DNA of 64,000 bases, taken from Aliishimia sp963922415. GTDB taxonomy: Bacteria > Pseudomonadota > Alphaproteobacteria > Rhodobacterales > Rhodobacteraceae. Below are positions 1 through 9,423 of this stretch, piece after piece. How positions within the stretch are numbered: position 1 is the first letter of the stretch; each line of letters opens with the position of its first letter. Below the pieces are notes generated by a model, which worked only from the letters and a program-made list of their open reading frames with translations, had not been told where the DNA came from and made no database searches. A program made the position numbers and the translations under genes. The stretch is from positions 12,732 to 76,731 of the forward strand of contig CAWUIP010000005.1 in assembly GCA_963922415.1 (NCBI GenBank), written 5' to 3'.

Positions 1-285
1 GCGGAAGGCTTTCTCCTCGGCCGCGGTCATCGATCCCACATCAAAGCGGTTCGTGCCGTCATCATAGGTGATGGTGCCTTCGGTGATCGGCGCGGCCTTC
101 AAGATCGCGCGGCCCAGCGTCGTTTTGCCAGAGCCACTCTCGCCCACCAGCCCCACAAAGGCGCCCTTGGGGATGTCCAGCGACACCTTGTTCACCGCCT
201 TCAACATGGGCGGCGTACCAAAGAGCCGCCGACCCAGCGGAAAGCCAACGGTCAGGTTCTTGATCGACACCAATGGCTGGGTCAT
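1..285 (-). CDS. Oligopeptide-type ABC transporter ATP-binding protein (DppF/OppF-like), partial
   Basis: This is the N-terminal 95 residues of a second ATPase for the peptide/opine-type importer; the rest lies left of the window. Read leftward from ATG 285, it shows the usual opening beta strand and a Walker A motif GESGSGKT at residues 48-55. The start codon overlaps the stop of the upstream ATPase as ATGA, so the two are translationally coupled and probably form the nucleotide-binding heterodimer. It would hydrolyse ATP at the inner membrane to drive import. Substrate cannot be read from this fragment. The family is certain; the DppF/OppF position is inferred from gene order. Confidence 0.88.
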   Translation of the reverse strand, partial: MTQPLVSIKNLTVGFPLGRRLFGTPPMLKAVNKVSLDIPKGAFVGLVGESGSGKTTLGRAILKAAPITEGTITYDDGTNRFDVGSMTAAEEKAFR

Positions 286-1277
286 GCGGCCCCCTTCTGC
301 ACCAGCGAAAAGCTGGCCGCGTGATGCCCCGGCGAAACCTCGACCATCGGCGGCACTTGGGTCGCGCAGCGCCCGCCCGGTACGAATTTCGGACACCGGG
401 TGTGAAAGACGCAGCCTTGCGGGCGTTCCAGCGGTGACGGGATGTCGCCCGGGATCGGGGTCAGCGGGGCTTCTAGATCGTCCAACTTGGGCAGCGCATT
501 CAGAAGGCCTTGGGTATAGGGATGCGCGGGCGTGCGGATCACATCGCGGACCGGCCCAGTCTCAAGGATGCGGCCCAGATACATCACCGCGACCCGATCC
601 GCCGTCTGCGCGATCACCCCCAGATCGTGCGTGATAAAGAGGATGCCCATGCCGAACTCGGCCACAAGCTCTTTCATCAAATCAATCACCTGCGCCTGGA
701 TCGTCACGTCCAAAGCCGTGGTTGGCTCGTCCGCGATCAGCAGCCGCGGCTTGGTCGAGAGCGCCATGGCGATCATCGCGCGTTGCCGCATCCCGCCCGA
801 GAACTCAAACACGTATTGGTCGATGCGCTTGGACGGCTCGGTGATGCCCACCCGGTCGAGCATTTCGATGGAGAGCGCGCGGGCCTGTTTCTTGTTCAGA
901 TCGGTGTGGATTAAGAGCTGTTCGACCATCTGCGCGCCCACAGTGATCGCAGGCGCAAAACTCGCCATCGGCTCTTGGAAGATCATCGAAATCGCGCCAC
1001 CCCGGATGACCCGCATCTCGCGTTCGCGCCGCAACTGGAGGATCTCCACCGGCGTGTCGCCGTGCAGTGTGATCCGAGAGGCCGGGTCGTAGACCGTGTT
1101 GTCGCCATTCAACTGCATCAGGGATTTCGCCGTCACCGACTTGCCCGAGCCGCTTTCGCCCACAAGGCCAAGGATCTCGCCCTGCTCGATGTCAAAGGAC
1201 ACGTCTTCGACAGCCGTGATTAGCCCCTCGTCGGTTTTGAACCGGATGGTGAGATCGCGGACCGAGATCAGGCTCAT
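282..1277 (-). CDS. Oligopeptide-type ABC transporter ATP-binding protein (DppD/OppD-like)
   Basis: A 331-residue cytoplasmic ATPase of the peptide/nickel/opine importer family. Walker A GESGSGKS is at residues 40-47, the Q-loop at Gln101, the signature FSGGMRQ at 159-165 and Walker B LLIADEP at 179-185. A C-terminal oligopeptide-transporter extension follows, with its paired cysteines (HTRCPKF...GGRC). The ATG at 1277 overlaps the upstream permease stop (ATGA), and the 3' end overlaps the second ATPase in the same way. The open frame runs further upstream, but that part is only the permease region in another frame, so the shorter start is used. All catalytic motifs are intact. Confidence 0.93.
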   Translation of the reverse strand: MSLISVRDLTIRFKTDEGLITAVEDVSFDIEQGEILGLVGESGSGKSVTAKSLMQLNGDNTVYDPASRITLHGDTPVEILQLRREREMRVIRGGAISMIFQEPMASFAPAITVGAQMVEQLLIHTDLNKKQARALSIEMLDRVGITEPSKRIDQYVFEFSGGMRQRAMIAMALSTKPRLLIADEPTTALDVTIQAQVIDLMKELVAEFGMGILFITHDLGVIAQTADRVAVMYLGRILETGPVRDVIRTPAHPYTQGLLNALPKLDDLEAPLTPIPGDIPSPLERPQGCVFHTRCPKFVPGGRCATQVPPMVEVSPGHHAASFSLVQKGAA

Positions 1278-2395
1278 TTCCCGCCTCCCGAATAGGGGTC
1301 CGCCGCGTCGCGCAGCCCGTCGCCCACAAAGACGAAGGCCATCACCAGCGTGACAAAGAAAATCACCGGGATGAAATACCACTGATAGTTCAGCAGCACA
1401 TCCGCCTGCGTGGTGTTCTGCAAGAGCACCCCAAGCGAGGTGACCGGGTCCTTCAGGCCCAGCCCGATAAAGCTGAGCGCGGTTTCCGACAGCACCATAT
1501 ACGGGAACGAGATCACCAGATCGACGATGATGTAGCTGGTGAAACTCGGCAGCAGGTGGCGGCGGATGATATGGCTCGACGAGGCACCAGAAAGTCGCGC
1601 GGCCAGCACGTAATCCTGATTGCGCTCGACCAGCAGATGGGTGCGCACGCGCCGCGCCAGTGTCGGCCAACCGATCAGCCCGAGGATGATGGAGATGAAG
1701 AAAAACCGCGTCTCAGCCGACCACGTGTCGGGCACAAAGGCCGCAAGCGCCATGAACAGTGGGATCGCGGGCACCGTGCGGATCGCATCGGTGATCATCT
1801 GCAAAACCCCGTCGACCACACCGCCGAAATAGCCCGCAATTCCCCCAATGGCGAGCGCCAGGACAAAGGAGATCAGCACGCCCAAAGTCCCCACCGCAAG
1901 CGAGGTGCGGATCGCGTGGAAGGTGCGCGAGAAGATGTCCTTGCCCGTATCATCTGTGCCAAAAAGGTGGATTTTGCCGGTATCAACGCCAAAAAGGTGC
2001 CGGTCCAGCGGGATACCGAACCACTTGTATTCATCGCCCTTGACGAAAAACTGCACATAGCGGCGGTCGTCCGTGTCGATCGTTGTCACCCAGCGGAAGT
2101 TCGTGGCCAGCGAGCGTTCGCGTTTCACGCCATAAATGAACGGACGGGCGGAACAGCCAGCGTCGTCGCAAAACCGCGGGATCTGCGGGGCGCCATTGGT
2201 GTACTCTTTGTTCGCACCTGCGATAGTGGGGTTATAGGGGCCCACGAAATCAGCAAAGAGACCGAGCACTATAAGCACGATCAAAATGATCCCTGCGAAC
2301 ATCGCCGCGCGCTGCTTTTTGAACCGCGCCCAGACAAGCTGACGTTGTGACGCGGTGAAATACGCCTCTTTAGCCTGTTGGCTCACATCGCTCAT
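1274..2395 (-). CDS. Oligopeptide-type ABC transporter permease (DppC/YejE-like)
   Basis: A 373-residue inner-membrane permease. An N-terminal cytoplasmic tail is followed by one membrane segment (about residues 30-50), a long periplasmic insertion of roughly 100 residues with a Cys-Asp-Asp-x-x-Cys patch, and then five helices of the BPD_transp_1 domain. The EAA loop reads as GASSSHIIRRHLLP. The long insertion is more like YejE-type permeases than plain DppC. The chosen start gives the typical MSDVSQQ opening; an upstream extension would run over the 40-base spacer after the partner permease. It is the third gene of the operon. Confidence 0.9.
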   Translation of the reverse strand: MSDVSQQAKEAYFTASQRQLVWARFKKQRAAMFAGIILIVLIVLGLFADFVGPYNPTIAGANKEYTNGAPQIPRFCDDAGCSARPFIYGVKRERSLATNFRWVTTIDTDDRRYVQFFVKGDEYKWFGIPLDRHLFGVDTGKIHLFGTDDTGKDIFSRTFHAIRTSLAVGTLGVLISFVLALAIGGIAGYFGGVVDGVLQMITDAIRTVPAIPLFMALAAFVPDTWSAETRFFFISIILGLIGWPTLARRVRTHLLVERNQDYVLAARLSGASSSHIIRRHLLPSFTSYIIVDLVISFPYMVLSETALSFIGLGLKDPVTSLGVLLQNTTQADVLLNYQWYFIPVIFFVTLVMAFVFVGDGLRDAADPYSGGGK

Positions 2396-2435
2396 CGCAC
2401 CTGCCCCTCCGGGCCCAAGGGCAACCGTCCAACCA

Positions 2436-3449
2436 TCACGCGGTCCCTCCGATAACAGAGCGACGCATGCGCGGGTCGAGTGCTGCCAAGGCCACATCGG
2501 TGATGAAATTCAACCCCACAATCGTGGCGGTGAGCAGAAAGATGATCGCGCCTGCAAGCTGCTGGTCATTCGACCGCGCCAAGGCCTCTAACAAAAGCGC
2601 GCCCGCCTCCGTCAGCGTCAGGATGATGGCGACGATGGGTAGTTCATTAAAGATCCGGTTCAGATCGAACCCCAGCGAGTTCACAATCGGCCCCAGCGCA
2701 TGCCGCGCCGGGTACCGCCACAAGAGCCGCCGCCCATAAAGGCCACGCGCACGGGCGGCAGTCACATAAAGCTTGGATTGCTCATCCAGCATCAAGGCGC
2801 GCACAGTTTGCAGCGCAAAGGCGGTCGCCGACCAGCCCAGGATGAACACCGGAAGCCAAGCGCGGCTCATGAAATCCCAAAACTTTGCCATCGACCAAGG
2901 CGCGTCACGGAACTCTTTCGAAAAGAGCCCGCTGAGCGAGTCGCCGAAATAGACGGTCGAAATCAACATGATGATCAGCGCTAAAAGGAAGTTCGGCAAC
3001 GCCAAGCCCAAATAGGACACCACCCGCAGAAGATTGTTAACCACAGGGTTGCGCGAGGATGCAGCGTAGATGCCAACCGGGATCGCGATAAGATAGGCCA
3101 GAAACAGGGCCGCAAAGCAAATGCCTGCAGAAATCAGGAACTTAGAACCCAAAAGCTGGCTGATGCCCACGCGTAGGATGCAGCTTTCGCCAAAATCGCC
3201 GACAAATGCGCCCGCGACCCAGGTGCCCCACCGATAAAAGAAGGGCTGGTCCAGGCCCAGCCGCGCGCGCTCTGCGTCGATGTCTTCGCGGGTCAGGTTC
3301 TGACCTTGGGTGTTCTTGTAAGCCAGGTACCGCTCGGCGCAGTCGCCCGGCACAAGTTCCATCAAGGAAAACACAAGCAATGACACCAAGAGCAAGGTGA
3401 TCACGGCGAGCACCGCTCGCACGCCTACGAATCTCAGGAAGTTCGCCAT
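2436..3449 (-). CDS. Oligopeptide-type ABC transporter permease (DppB-like)
   Basis: A 337-residue permease with an N-terminal membrane helix (residues 8-30), a periplasmic domain containing the family LVPGD motif, and a five-helix translocation domain. The EAA-loop sequence is AARARGLYGRRLLWRY. It pairs with the next gene to form the membrane channel. It lies about 100 bases downstream of the binding-protein gene, and a stem-loop sits in that gap. The start at 3449 was chosen because the longer frame only reads through the stem-loop spacer. Substrate is unknown, since the family covers peptides, nickel and opines. Confidence 0.91.
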   Translation of the reverse strand: MANFLRFVGVRAVLAVITLLLVSLLVFSLMELVPGDCAERYLAYKNTQGQNLTREDIDAERARLGLDQPFFYRWGTWVAGAFVGDFGESCILRVGISQLLGSKFLISAGICFAALFLAYLIAIPVGIYAASSRNPVVNNLLRVVSYLGLALPNFLLALIIMLISTVYFGDSLSGLFSKEFRDAPWSMAKFWDFMSRAWLPVFILGWSATAFALQTVRALMLDEQSKLYVTAARARGLYGRRLLWRYPARHALGPIVNSLGFDLNRIFNELPIVAIILTLTEAGALLLEALARSNDQQLAGAIIFLLTATIVGLNFITDVALAALDPRMRRSVIGGTA

Positions 3450-3498
3450 CGTCCCAACCCTTCCTCCGAAGCTTGGCGAACCTGCTCCGGCAAGGCAA

Positions 3499-3526
3499 GG
3501 ACCGAGCACGCTCTGCGGCTCGGTCC
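3499..3526 (-). terminator. Intercistronic stem-loop in the ABC transporter operon
   Basis: A perfect 9-bp inverted repeat (3499-3507 with 3518-3526, 10-base loop) lies between the binding-protein stop and the permease start. On the transcribed strand no T-run follows, so it is probably not a strong terminator. Binding-protein genes often carry such a hairpin, which stabilises the 5' mRNA and lowers permease expression. That role is inferred here. Confidence 0.55.
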
Positions 3527-3549
3527 TCGCCCTTTTTCAAGAAAGTGCC

Positions 3550-5592
3550 TTAGTTATCTTCGGCCAAGAACCACTGGGTCGCCCGGTAGGGGTACGTCCG
3601 GTAGTATTCATAGGACCATGTTTTGAACTCTGGCACGTTCTTCAGACCATTGCGCACGACGATTGGGTTAGGCGCCGACACCGTGGAGATGAAGAGCATG
3701 TTGTCGGTGAAGTTCTTGGCCAAACGCGCACCGATTTCGGACGCCTCCGCCGAACCAGGAACAGCCTGCTGGAACGCTTCGATATCCGCAATCATGTCTT
3801 TGGCGTATTGCGGCGGTTCGATGCCGGATGCGCCATCGCTGTCGAGCCATTCGGCCCAGCCCATGCCGGTGCGGTGACCGAAGTAAGAGCTGTAGGGTGG
3901 AACAAAGCTTTCGGACGTACCCAGCGCAACTGCAACCGGCTCGCCGCGGGCCCACATCATCACGTCCAACTCATTTGCCGACTGTGCTGCGCGGTACTCG
4001 TCAGGCGTGACCTCCTTCACTGTGGTTTGCACGCCAACATCGGCCCAGTTTTGTGCGACAAGCTCAACAACTTCGCCTGCAACACCCTGTGTGGCGAACT
4101 GCATATTCAGTGTGATCTTGTCGCCGTTAGGCAGGTCGCGGAAGCCGTCACCGTCCGCATCGACCATGCCGAGTGCGTCGAGTGTCGCCTTGGCGCCGTC
4201 TGGGTCGAACTCGGTGCCGACTTTGGCAAAGGGTGCCGCGAATTCCGGTACGGGCGAGAAGCCAGTATAGGCAACAGCTTCGCCCTGGCCAAAGAACGCA
4301 ACTTCGTTCAACTCGTCCCGGTTGATTGCAGCGGACATCGCTTTGCGGAACTCAACGTTGTTGAATACGCCGCGCTTGGCTTCGTCGGCGCTGGTGACGT
4401 TGAACGAGAACGCTGGGACCGCGATGGTTGGCTTCAACTGAACGGTGTAGCCGCCTTTTTCCTGGTTTTCCAACAGGATCGGCGCGGAGGGCAGTTGAAC
4501 AGATTGCGACTTGTAATCGACTTCACCGTTTACAAGGGCCAAGATCCGCACTTCATTGTCGTTCTTATAAAGTTCGTCCTGACGCGAAATGTAGGGCAGC
4601 TGCTGGCCTGTCGTATCCACTTGGTGGAAGTAAGGGTTCGCAACCAGCTTGCGGCCTTCAGTGGTGTCTGCGGTATAGATGTGGCTTTCCAACGTCGGCT
4701 GTGTGGCGGCAGGCAAGGATGCCACTTTTGCCGGGTCGCGCAGCATCGGAGTGGGCGTGTCTGTCCAGTCGGATGCACCGTAATAGTAGTTCACCGCCTC
4801 GTAGCCATTTGCAAAGCCTAACGCCTGCGCATTGGCATCGGCATTCGCGTCGATGGCTGGGTGGAACTGGCCCAAGAAGTGCATCGGCTGGAAGGCCTGC
4901 GCGTAAGACGTCGCGAAGTGGACCAAGAGACCCGGCTTTGGCGCGGCCAGCACAAACTTCATCGTGGTTTCGTCGATCACTTCGATTTGGATCGGCTCAC
5001 CGCCAGCCAGAACGTAGTCTTTTGGCTTTTCGATGATGTTGCTGTCGAGGGCGAGGTTGTTCAACCAAAAGGCGACGTCCGCCGTGGTGAATGGCGCGCC
5101 GTCCGACCATTTGTGGCCTGCGCGCAAGGACATTGTCAGCTCGGTGAAATCAGCGTTCCATTCCCAGGACTTCGCGACGTTCGGCACGATCGTCTGCAAA
5201 TCGTCCGAATAGCGCGCCAGGTTCACGTGACGGATGGACAGGAAGTCAGATGTGCCCGCTTCGGTGTTGTTGGAGAGCGCGTCAAGCGTACCGCCGTACG
5301 TCCCGACCATCTCGTAGGGCGCCATCACCAGCGGCTCTGCCGGAAGACGCTCCGCCAGGGGTGGCAGGGCTGGGTTGCCTTGGATTTCGCTGTTGAGCGC
5401 CTCGATCTCGGGGTTGGCCGAGAATTCCATGGTGCAGTTTGCGGCGGCTTCGAACTCTGCCAGCTCGTACTGCTGTGGGAATTCACCGGGCGCAACGCCC
5501 ATTGGATCAGCTACTGTCACGGCTGGGCAGGCAGCAAAGCTCGCTGTGCCCAGTGCAGCAAAGGCGGTGGAAATGAGAAGTGTGCGGCGCAT
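3550..5592 (-). CDS. Extracellular solute-binding protein of an oligopeptide-type ABC transporter
   Basis: A 680-residue periplasmic binding protein (SBP_bac_5 family) and the first gene of the leftward transporter operon. A Sec signal peptide of about 20 residues ends at SFA-A. The mature part has the family pattern of a ligand cleft, including LRAGHKWSDGAPFTTADV, which marks class C binding proteins. It is longer than the typical 500-550 residues, as is common for roseobacter relatives. The ATG at 5592 is preceded by GGGGGA at good spacing, whereas the open frame upstream lacks a ribosome site. It captures a peptide-like or opine-like ligand and delivers it to the two permeases; the ligand is not deducible. 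Confidence 0.92.
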   Translation of the reverse strand: MRRTLLISTAFAALGTASFAACPAVTVADPMGVAPGEFPQQYELAEFEAAANCTMEFSANPEIEALNSEIQGNPALPPLAERLPAEPLVMAPYEMVGTYGGTLDALSNNTEAGTSDFLSIRHVNLARYSDDLQTIVPNVAKSWEWNADFTELTMSLRAGHKWSDGAPFTTADVAFWLNNLALDSNIIEKPKDYVLAGGEPIQIEVIDETTMKFVLAAPKPGLLVHFATSYAQAFQPMHFLGQFHPAIDANADANAQALGFANGYEAVNYYYGASDWTDTPTPMLRDPAKVASLPAATQPTLESHIYTADTTEGRKLVANPYFHQVDTTGQQLPYISRQDELYKNDNEVRILALVNGEVDYKSQSVQLPSAPILLENQEKGGYTVQLKPTIAVPAFSFNVTSADEAKRGVFNNVEFRKAMSAAINRDELNEVAFFGQGEAVAYTGFSPVPEFAAPFAKVGTEFDPDGAKATLDALGMVDADGDGFRDLPNGDKITLNMQFATQGVAGEVVELVAQNWADVGVQTTVKEVTPDEYRAAQSANELDVMMWARGEPVAVALGTSESFVPPYSSYFGHRTGMGWAEWLDSDGASGIEPPQYAKDMIADIEAFQQAVPGSAEASEIGARLAKNFTDNMLFISTVSAPNPIVVRNGLKNVPEFKTWSYEYYRTYPYRATQWFLAEDN

Positions 5593-5713
5593 GGTCGTCC
5601 CCCGTTGCGGTATTAACGCGCGGTTTCTAACGCCCGGGTCACGACAGTTTTGTGACGAGATCGGAAACAATGTGACGGAGCAACCAGTGTGGCGCTGGCC
5701 AACTTGTGGTGCT

Positions 5714-6436
5714 TTAGCGCCCGCCCGTGACCTCAATCGCAGAGCCCGTCATATAGCTTGCAGCGTCCGACAGCAAAAACAGGATGGGCTTTGCCACTTC
5801 ATCTGCGCTGGCCTCGCGACCGATGGGAACCATGTGGGCCAGACGCTGCGCGCGGCCCGGCTCACCACCCTTGGCGTGAAGTTCAGTGTCAATCAGGCCA
5901 GGTCGCACTGACATAACGCGCACGCCGCGCGGGGCCAGCTCGTCCGACAACCCTTTCGTAAAGGTATCAATCGCGGCCTTCGAGGCTGCATAATCGGCAT
6001 ACTGGTTGCCCGACCCAAGCCGTGCGGCGGCAGAGGAAATGTTGACGATCACACCAGGTCCGTCCATGCGCGCTGCGGCGTCCCGTGCAACCATGATCGC
6101 GCCGATCACGTTCACATCGAACATCCGCCGAAGCCGATCATAGCCCATGTCGGCCACAGGCGCTGTCTCAGCAACGATGCCAGCATTGTTAATGCATGCG
6201 TCAAGGCGCGGGATCTGTGCAAACATCCCGGCCAATGCCTCTGGGTCGGCAACATCCGCTTGCAAAAGGGTCACGCGCGCACCTACCGCCTCGCACGCAG
6301 TTTTGACCGCCTCTGCGCCTGCTGTGTCGGTCCGATAATTGAGGTACAAATCGTACTCTGGCGCCGCCAAACGCGCGCAGGCAGCACCGATGCCGGCAGA
6401 CGCCCCTGTGATCAAAAGTGCTGGTCGTTCGGACAT
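5714..6436 (-). CDS. SDR-family oxidoreductase
   Basis: A 240-residue classical short-chain dehydrogenase/reductase, predicted cytosolic and NAD(P)-dependent. It has the cofactor motif TGASAGIG at residues 10-17, NNAG at 83-86, Ser136, and the catalytic pair Tyr149 and Lys153 in the YxxxK arrangement. It is divergent from the large FAD dehydrogenase across a 258-base region that must hold both promoters. It sits 121 bases upstream of the ABC operon on the same strand and could be co-transcribed with it. The substrate is unknown; a carbonyl or alcohol group is the usual target. The start at 6436 matches the family N-terminus. Confidence 0.9.
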   Translation of the reverse strand: MSERPALLITGASAGIGAACARLAAPEYDLYLNYRTDTAGAEAVKTACEAVGARVTLLQADVADPEALAGMFAQIPRLDACINNAGIVAETAPVADMGYDRLRRMFDVNVIGAIMVARDAAARMDGPGVIVNISSAAARLGSGNQYADYAASKAAIDTFTKGLSDELAPRGVRVMSVRPGLIDTELHAKGGEPGRAQRLAHMVPIGREASADEVAKPILFLLSDAASYMTGSAIEVTGGR

Positions 6437-6694
6437 CCGATGTCTCCCCTCAGTGAACCCTATGCGCGGCCTAGGCGTATCGGACAGCTGCCAAGGGCTC
6501 AAGGGATCGCAGCGCGGATTGACCTTCAATCTACGCGGCCACAACAGCTTTGGCACGCTGTTTGCGACACGCGCGCCCAGAAAAGCCGCTTCCAGCCTAG
6601 GACGCGCCAAAGAGTTCTGACAGGGTGCGTATATCACTGCTTTAGCGGCGCATTTGATGCGCGTCGCAGCGGTGAGATGGGCGAGAGGATCACT

Positions 6695-9130
6695 ATGAAA
6701 ACACGGACAAAGGTGGCCGTTATCGGCGGCGGCATCGCAGGATGCTCAACGCTTTACCATTTAACGCAAGAAGGATGGTCCGACGTTGTCCTGATCGAGC
6801 GGGACGAACTGACCTCTGGCACCACGTGGCATTCTGCGGCGCAGGTCACGAACTTTGGCATGAACCAAACAATGGTGGGGCTGAAGTCGCATTCTATCGC
6901 GCTTTACAAAAAGCTGCGGGACGATCCCGACTACCCGGTTGGGTACCACCATGGGGATGGCGGGATTCGCTTGGCCAATACCGAAGCGCAGATGCAGGGG
7001 TATCGCCACTTTGCCTCAATGGCGCGGGGCATGGGCGTCGAATTTGAGGTGATAGATGCACAAGAATGCGCGCGGCGCCATCCGCTGATATCGACGACAA
7101 ATCTGGTCGGCGGGCTCTGGGATGGCGAAGACGGCGATATCGATCCGGCGCAGCTGTGCCAAGCGTTGGCGTTTCATGCGCGCAAGGCGGGGGCAGAGGT
7201 TTACCGGCATACGGGCGTCACGGGCCTGACGCAACACAGCGACGACACATGGACTGTTGAGACCACTAATGGAACAATCGACGCAGACATCGTCGTGAAC
7301 GCCTGCGGATACCGTGTGAACGAAGTCGGCGCCATGATGGGCGTCCAACATCCCGTAGCATCGATGGAACACCAGTACTTCGTGACCGAGGACATTCCCG
7401 CCATCGTCGCGGCAGACCGCCGCATGCCACTCTTACGCTGCCCCATTTCAGACTACTATTCGCGGCAAGAGAAAAACGGTCTTTTGGTGGGCTTCTACGA
7501 ACAGGGCTGCAAGACCTGGGGCATGGACGGGATCAGTCCCAATTTTGCCAATGACCTTTGTCCCGATGACCTTGACCGGGTGATGGACGTCTTGGAAGGC
7601 GCGTTTGAACGCATGCCCGCACTGGCGGAGGTTGGGATCAAGCGGGTCGTCAACGGCCCCATCACTTACACGATTGATGGCGCGCCGCTGGTTGGACCGA
7701 TTCCAGGCAAGCGCAACGCGTTCTGCATCATTGGCTTGCGCGCAGGTGTGGGTGAGGGCGGCGGACACGGTTGGCTCCTGGCGCAACAGATCGTCCACGG
7801 TGAGGCGTGTTACGACACGTGGTGCCTGGATCCACGACGATTCACTGGACATGCGACGGTTGAATTGACGGCACTTAAAGCCATCGAAGACTACCAAAAC
7901 GAGTTTCGGTTTCACTTCCCGCACGAGCACCGCCCCGCCGGGCGGTCCGCCAAGACCACGCCATTGACACCCGTCCTAGCAGCGGAAGGCGCGGAATTCA
8001 CTGTGGTCAACGGATGGGAGCGCGCAGACTACTTCAAGCCCACGCCGGAGTTCCTTCCGACCTTAAGCTTCGACTTTGACGAAACCTTCGACATTGTCGG
8101 TGCCGAGGTACATGCGGTGCAGACCGCCGTAGGTCTGTGCGAAGTGAACGGCTTCAACCGATTTGAAATTACAGGCCGGGACCGTCACGCATTTCTGGAT
8201 CGGATGTTTTGCGGCACCGTCACACAGCGCGAGGGCCGCGTCGGATTGGGCTATTTGCTAAACCACCATGGCATGGTCAAAAGCGAGGCCACCATTGCCA
8301 ACCTGCCTGCGTCAGATCGCGGACCTGCGCGGGTTTGGTACGGCTCTGCCGCCGCCGCGGAGTTTCATGACATGGATTGGTTGCAGGGCCATCTAAGCGG
8401 CGAAGAAGATGTGCAGATCCGCAGTCTGACCAACGATCAAACAATCCTGGTCCTGGCAGGCCCAAACGCCCGGGCGGTTATGGCCATCGTATCGCGCGCG
8501 GATTGGTCCAGGGAGGCGTTTCCCTGGCTGTCGGTCCGCGAGTGCTTTGTTGGGTTTGCGCCTGCAACGGTCATGGCTGTGAGCTTTTCGGGCGAGTTGG
8601 CGTATGAAATCCACGTCCCCAATGCCTCTCTCTATGCAGCATACCAAGCGCTCCGCTCGGCAGGGCAATCCCATGATCTGCAACTCTTCGGCGCGCGCGC
8701 CGTTGACGCGATGCGTCTTGAGAAGGGGTTTCTGCATTGGAAGGCGGATCTGATCACCGAATTTGACCCGTTTGAAACTGGCCTGGATCGTTTTGTAAAA
8801 CCGGACAAAGGGCCCTTTGTCGGGCGCGACGCACTGATTGCGCGCCAGGCAAATGGACCGCAGAAGCGCCTCGTGACACTCGACGTCGAAACTCGCAAAC
8901 GTCCGGCCCATCCCGGCGCGTCCGTGATGGAGGGCGCGCACGTGATCGGAACGGTCACGTCCGGCGCTTGGGGATACCGTGTCGAAAAAAACCTGGCATA
9001 CGCCTATGTCAATCCTGATTTCGCTGAGCCTGGGCGCCGCGTCGCGCTGGATTTATGCGGCACACGGGCCGACGCCTGCGTGATCCCACCGTCGCCCTAC
9101 GATCCAGAATTCGCAAAACTAAAGTCCTGA
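6695..9130 (+). CDS. FAD-dependent dehydrogenase with GcvT C-terminus (dimethylglycine/sarcosine dehydrogenase-like)
   Basis: An 811-residue enzyme with an N-terminal DAO-type FAD domain (GGGIAG at 11-16), a FAO_M linker and a C-terminal aminomethyltransferase (GcvT) domain that binds tetrahydrofolate. His46 in the TTWHSA motif corresponds to the histidine that holds FAD covalently in dimethylglycine and sarcosine dehydrogenases. Such enzymes oxidatively demethylate N-methylated glycines and pass the one-carbon unit to folate, a common route for betaine-derived compounds in marine bacteria. The ATG at 6695 has GAGAGG six bases upstream; an in-frame ATG at 6677 is less well placed. The exact substrate is not certain. 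Confidence 0.88.
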   Translation: MKTRTKVAVIGGGIAGCSTLYHLTQEGWSDVVLIERDELTSGTTWHSAAQVTNFGMNQTMVGLKSHSIALYKKLRDDPDYPVGYHHGDGGIRLANTEAQMQGYRHFASMARGMGVEFEVIDAQECARRHPLISTTNLVGGLWDGEDGDIDPAQLCQALAFHARKAGAEVYRHTGVTGLTQHSDDTWTVETTNGTIDADIVVNACGYRVNEVGAMMGVQHPVASMEHQYFVTEDIPAIVAADRRMPLLRCPISDYYSRQEKNGLLVGFYEQGCKTWGMDGISPNFANDLCPDDLDRVMDVLEGAFERMPALAEVGIKRVVNGPITYTIDGAPLVGPIPGKRNAFCIIGLRAGVGEGGGHGWLLAQQIVHGEACYDTWCLDPRRFTGHATVELTALKAIEDYQNEFRFHFPHEHRPAGRSAKTTPLTPVLAAEGAEFTVVNGWERADYFKPTPEFLPTLSFDFDETFDIVGAEVHAVQTAVGLCEVNGFNRFEITGRDRHAFLDRMFCGTVTQREGRVGLGYLLNHHGMVKSEATIANLPASDRGPARVWYGSAAAAEFHDMDWLQGHLSGEEDVQIRSLTNDQTILVLAGPNARAVMAIVSRADWSREAFPWLSVRECFVGFAPATVMAVSFSGELAYEIHVPNASLYAAYQALRSAGQSHDLQLFGARAVDAMRLEKGFLHWKADLITEFDPFETGLDRFVKPDKGPFVGRDALIARQANGPQKRLVTLDVETRKRPAHPGASVMEGAHVIGTVTSGAWGYRVEKNLAYAYVNPDFAEPGRRVALDLCGTRADACVIPPSPYDPEFAKLKS

Positions 9131-9144
9131 CCGACCCGAAGCCA

Positions 9145-9163
9145 GCCCAGTTTTGCACTGGGC
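9145..9163. terminator. Hairpin between the convergent dehydrogenase and tRNA genes
   Basis: A perfect 7-bp stem (9145-9151 with 9157-9163, five-base loop) lies just beyond the tRNA 3' end and 14 bases after the dehydrogenase stop. It could end transcription from either side, but no T-run follows on either strand, so its efficiency is uncertain. Confidence 0.4.
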
Positions 9164-9164
9164 G

Positions 9165-9250
9165 TGGTACCCGCGGCCGGACTCGAACCGGCACGGCCTT
9201 TCGGCCTGGAGATTTTAAGTCTCCTGTGTCTACCATTCCACCACGCGGGC
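9165..9250 (-). tRNA. tRNA-Leu (anticodon UAA)
   Basis: An 86-nucleotide class II tRNA read leftward from 9250. The acceptor arms are GCCCGCG and CGCGGGT, closing with discriminator A and an encoded CCA. The anticodon loop is CTTAAAA, giving UAA. A long variable arm (GGCC-GAAA-GGCC) follows, then the GGTTCGAGTCC T-arm. The long variable arm and the anticodon together identify leucine. It decodes UUA, a rare codon in this GC-rich genome, plus UUG by wobble. Class II cloverleaf features are all present. Confidence 0.97.
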
Positions 9251-9423
9251 CGCGTGTCAGGCCTGCAGGGGCCTTTTCATACCGCTTACGACCCGAAGGC
9301 CGAACGGACAACGCATCGCGTCGCATCTTTCAACACCGCGTTGCCTCGGCTCTTGATAGGTCGGCAGCAGATTGAAAACAATGCATGATCTGACGCGCCT
9401 GCGCGCTTTGATGCATTCGCCGC

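Noticed and set aside
3397..4821. A 474-codon open frame opposite the solute-binding protein gene
   Set aside because: It is antisense to a gene with a clear signal peptide and family motifs; GC-rich codon structure creates long opposite frames. The same applies to long frames opposite pepF (45282-46571), the CoxL-like gene (35952-37169), pcaF (22979-24157) and the PLP decarboxylase (13117-14238).
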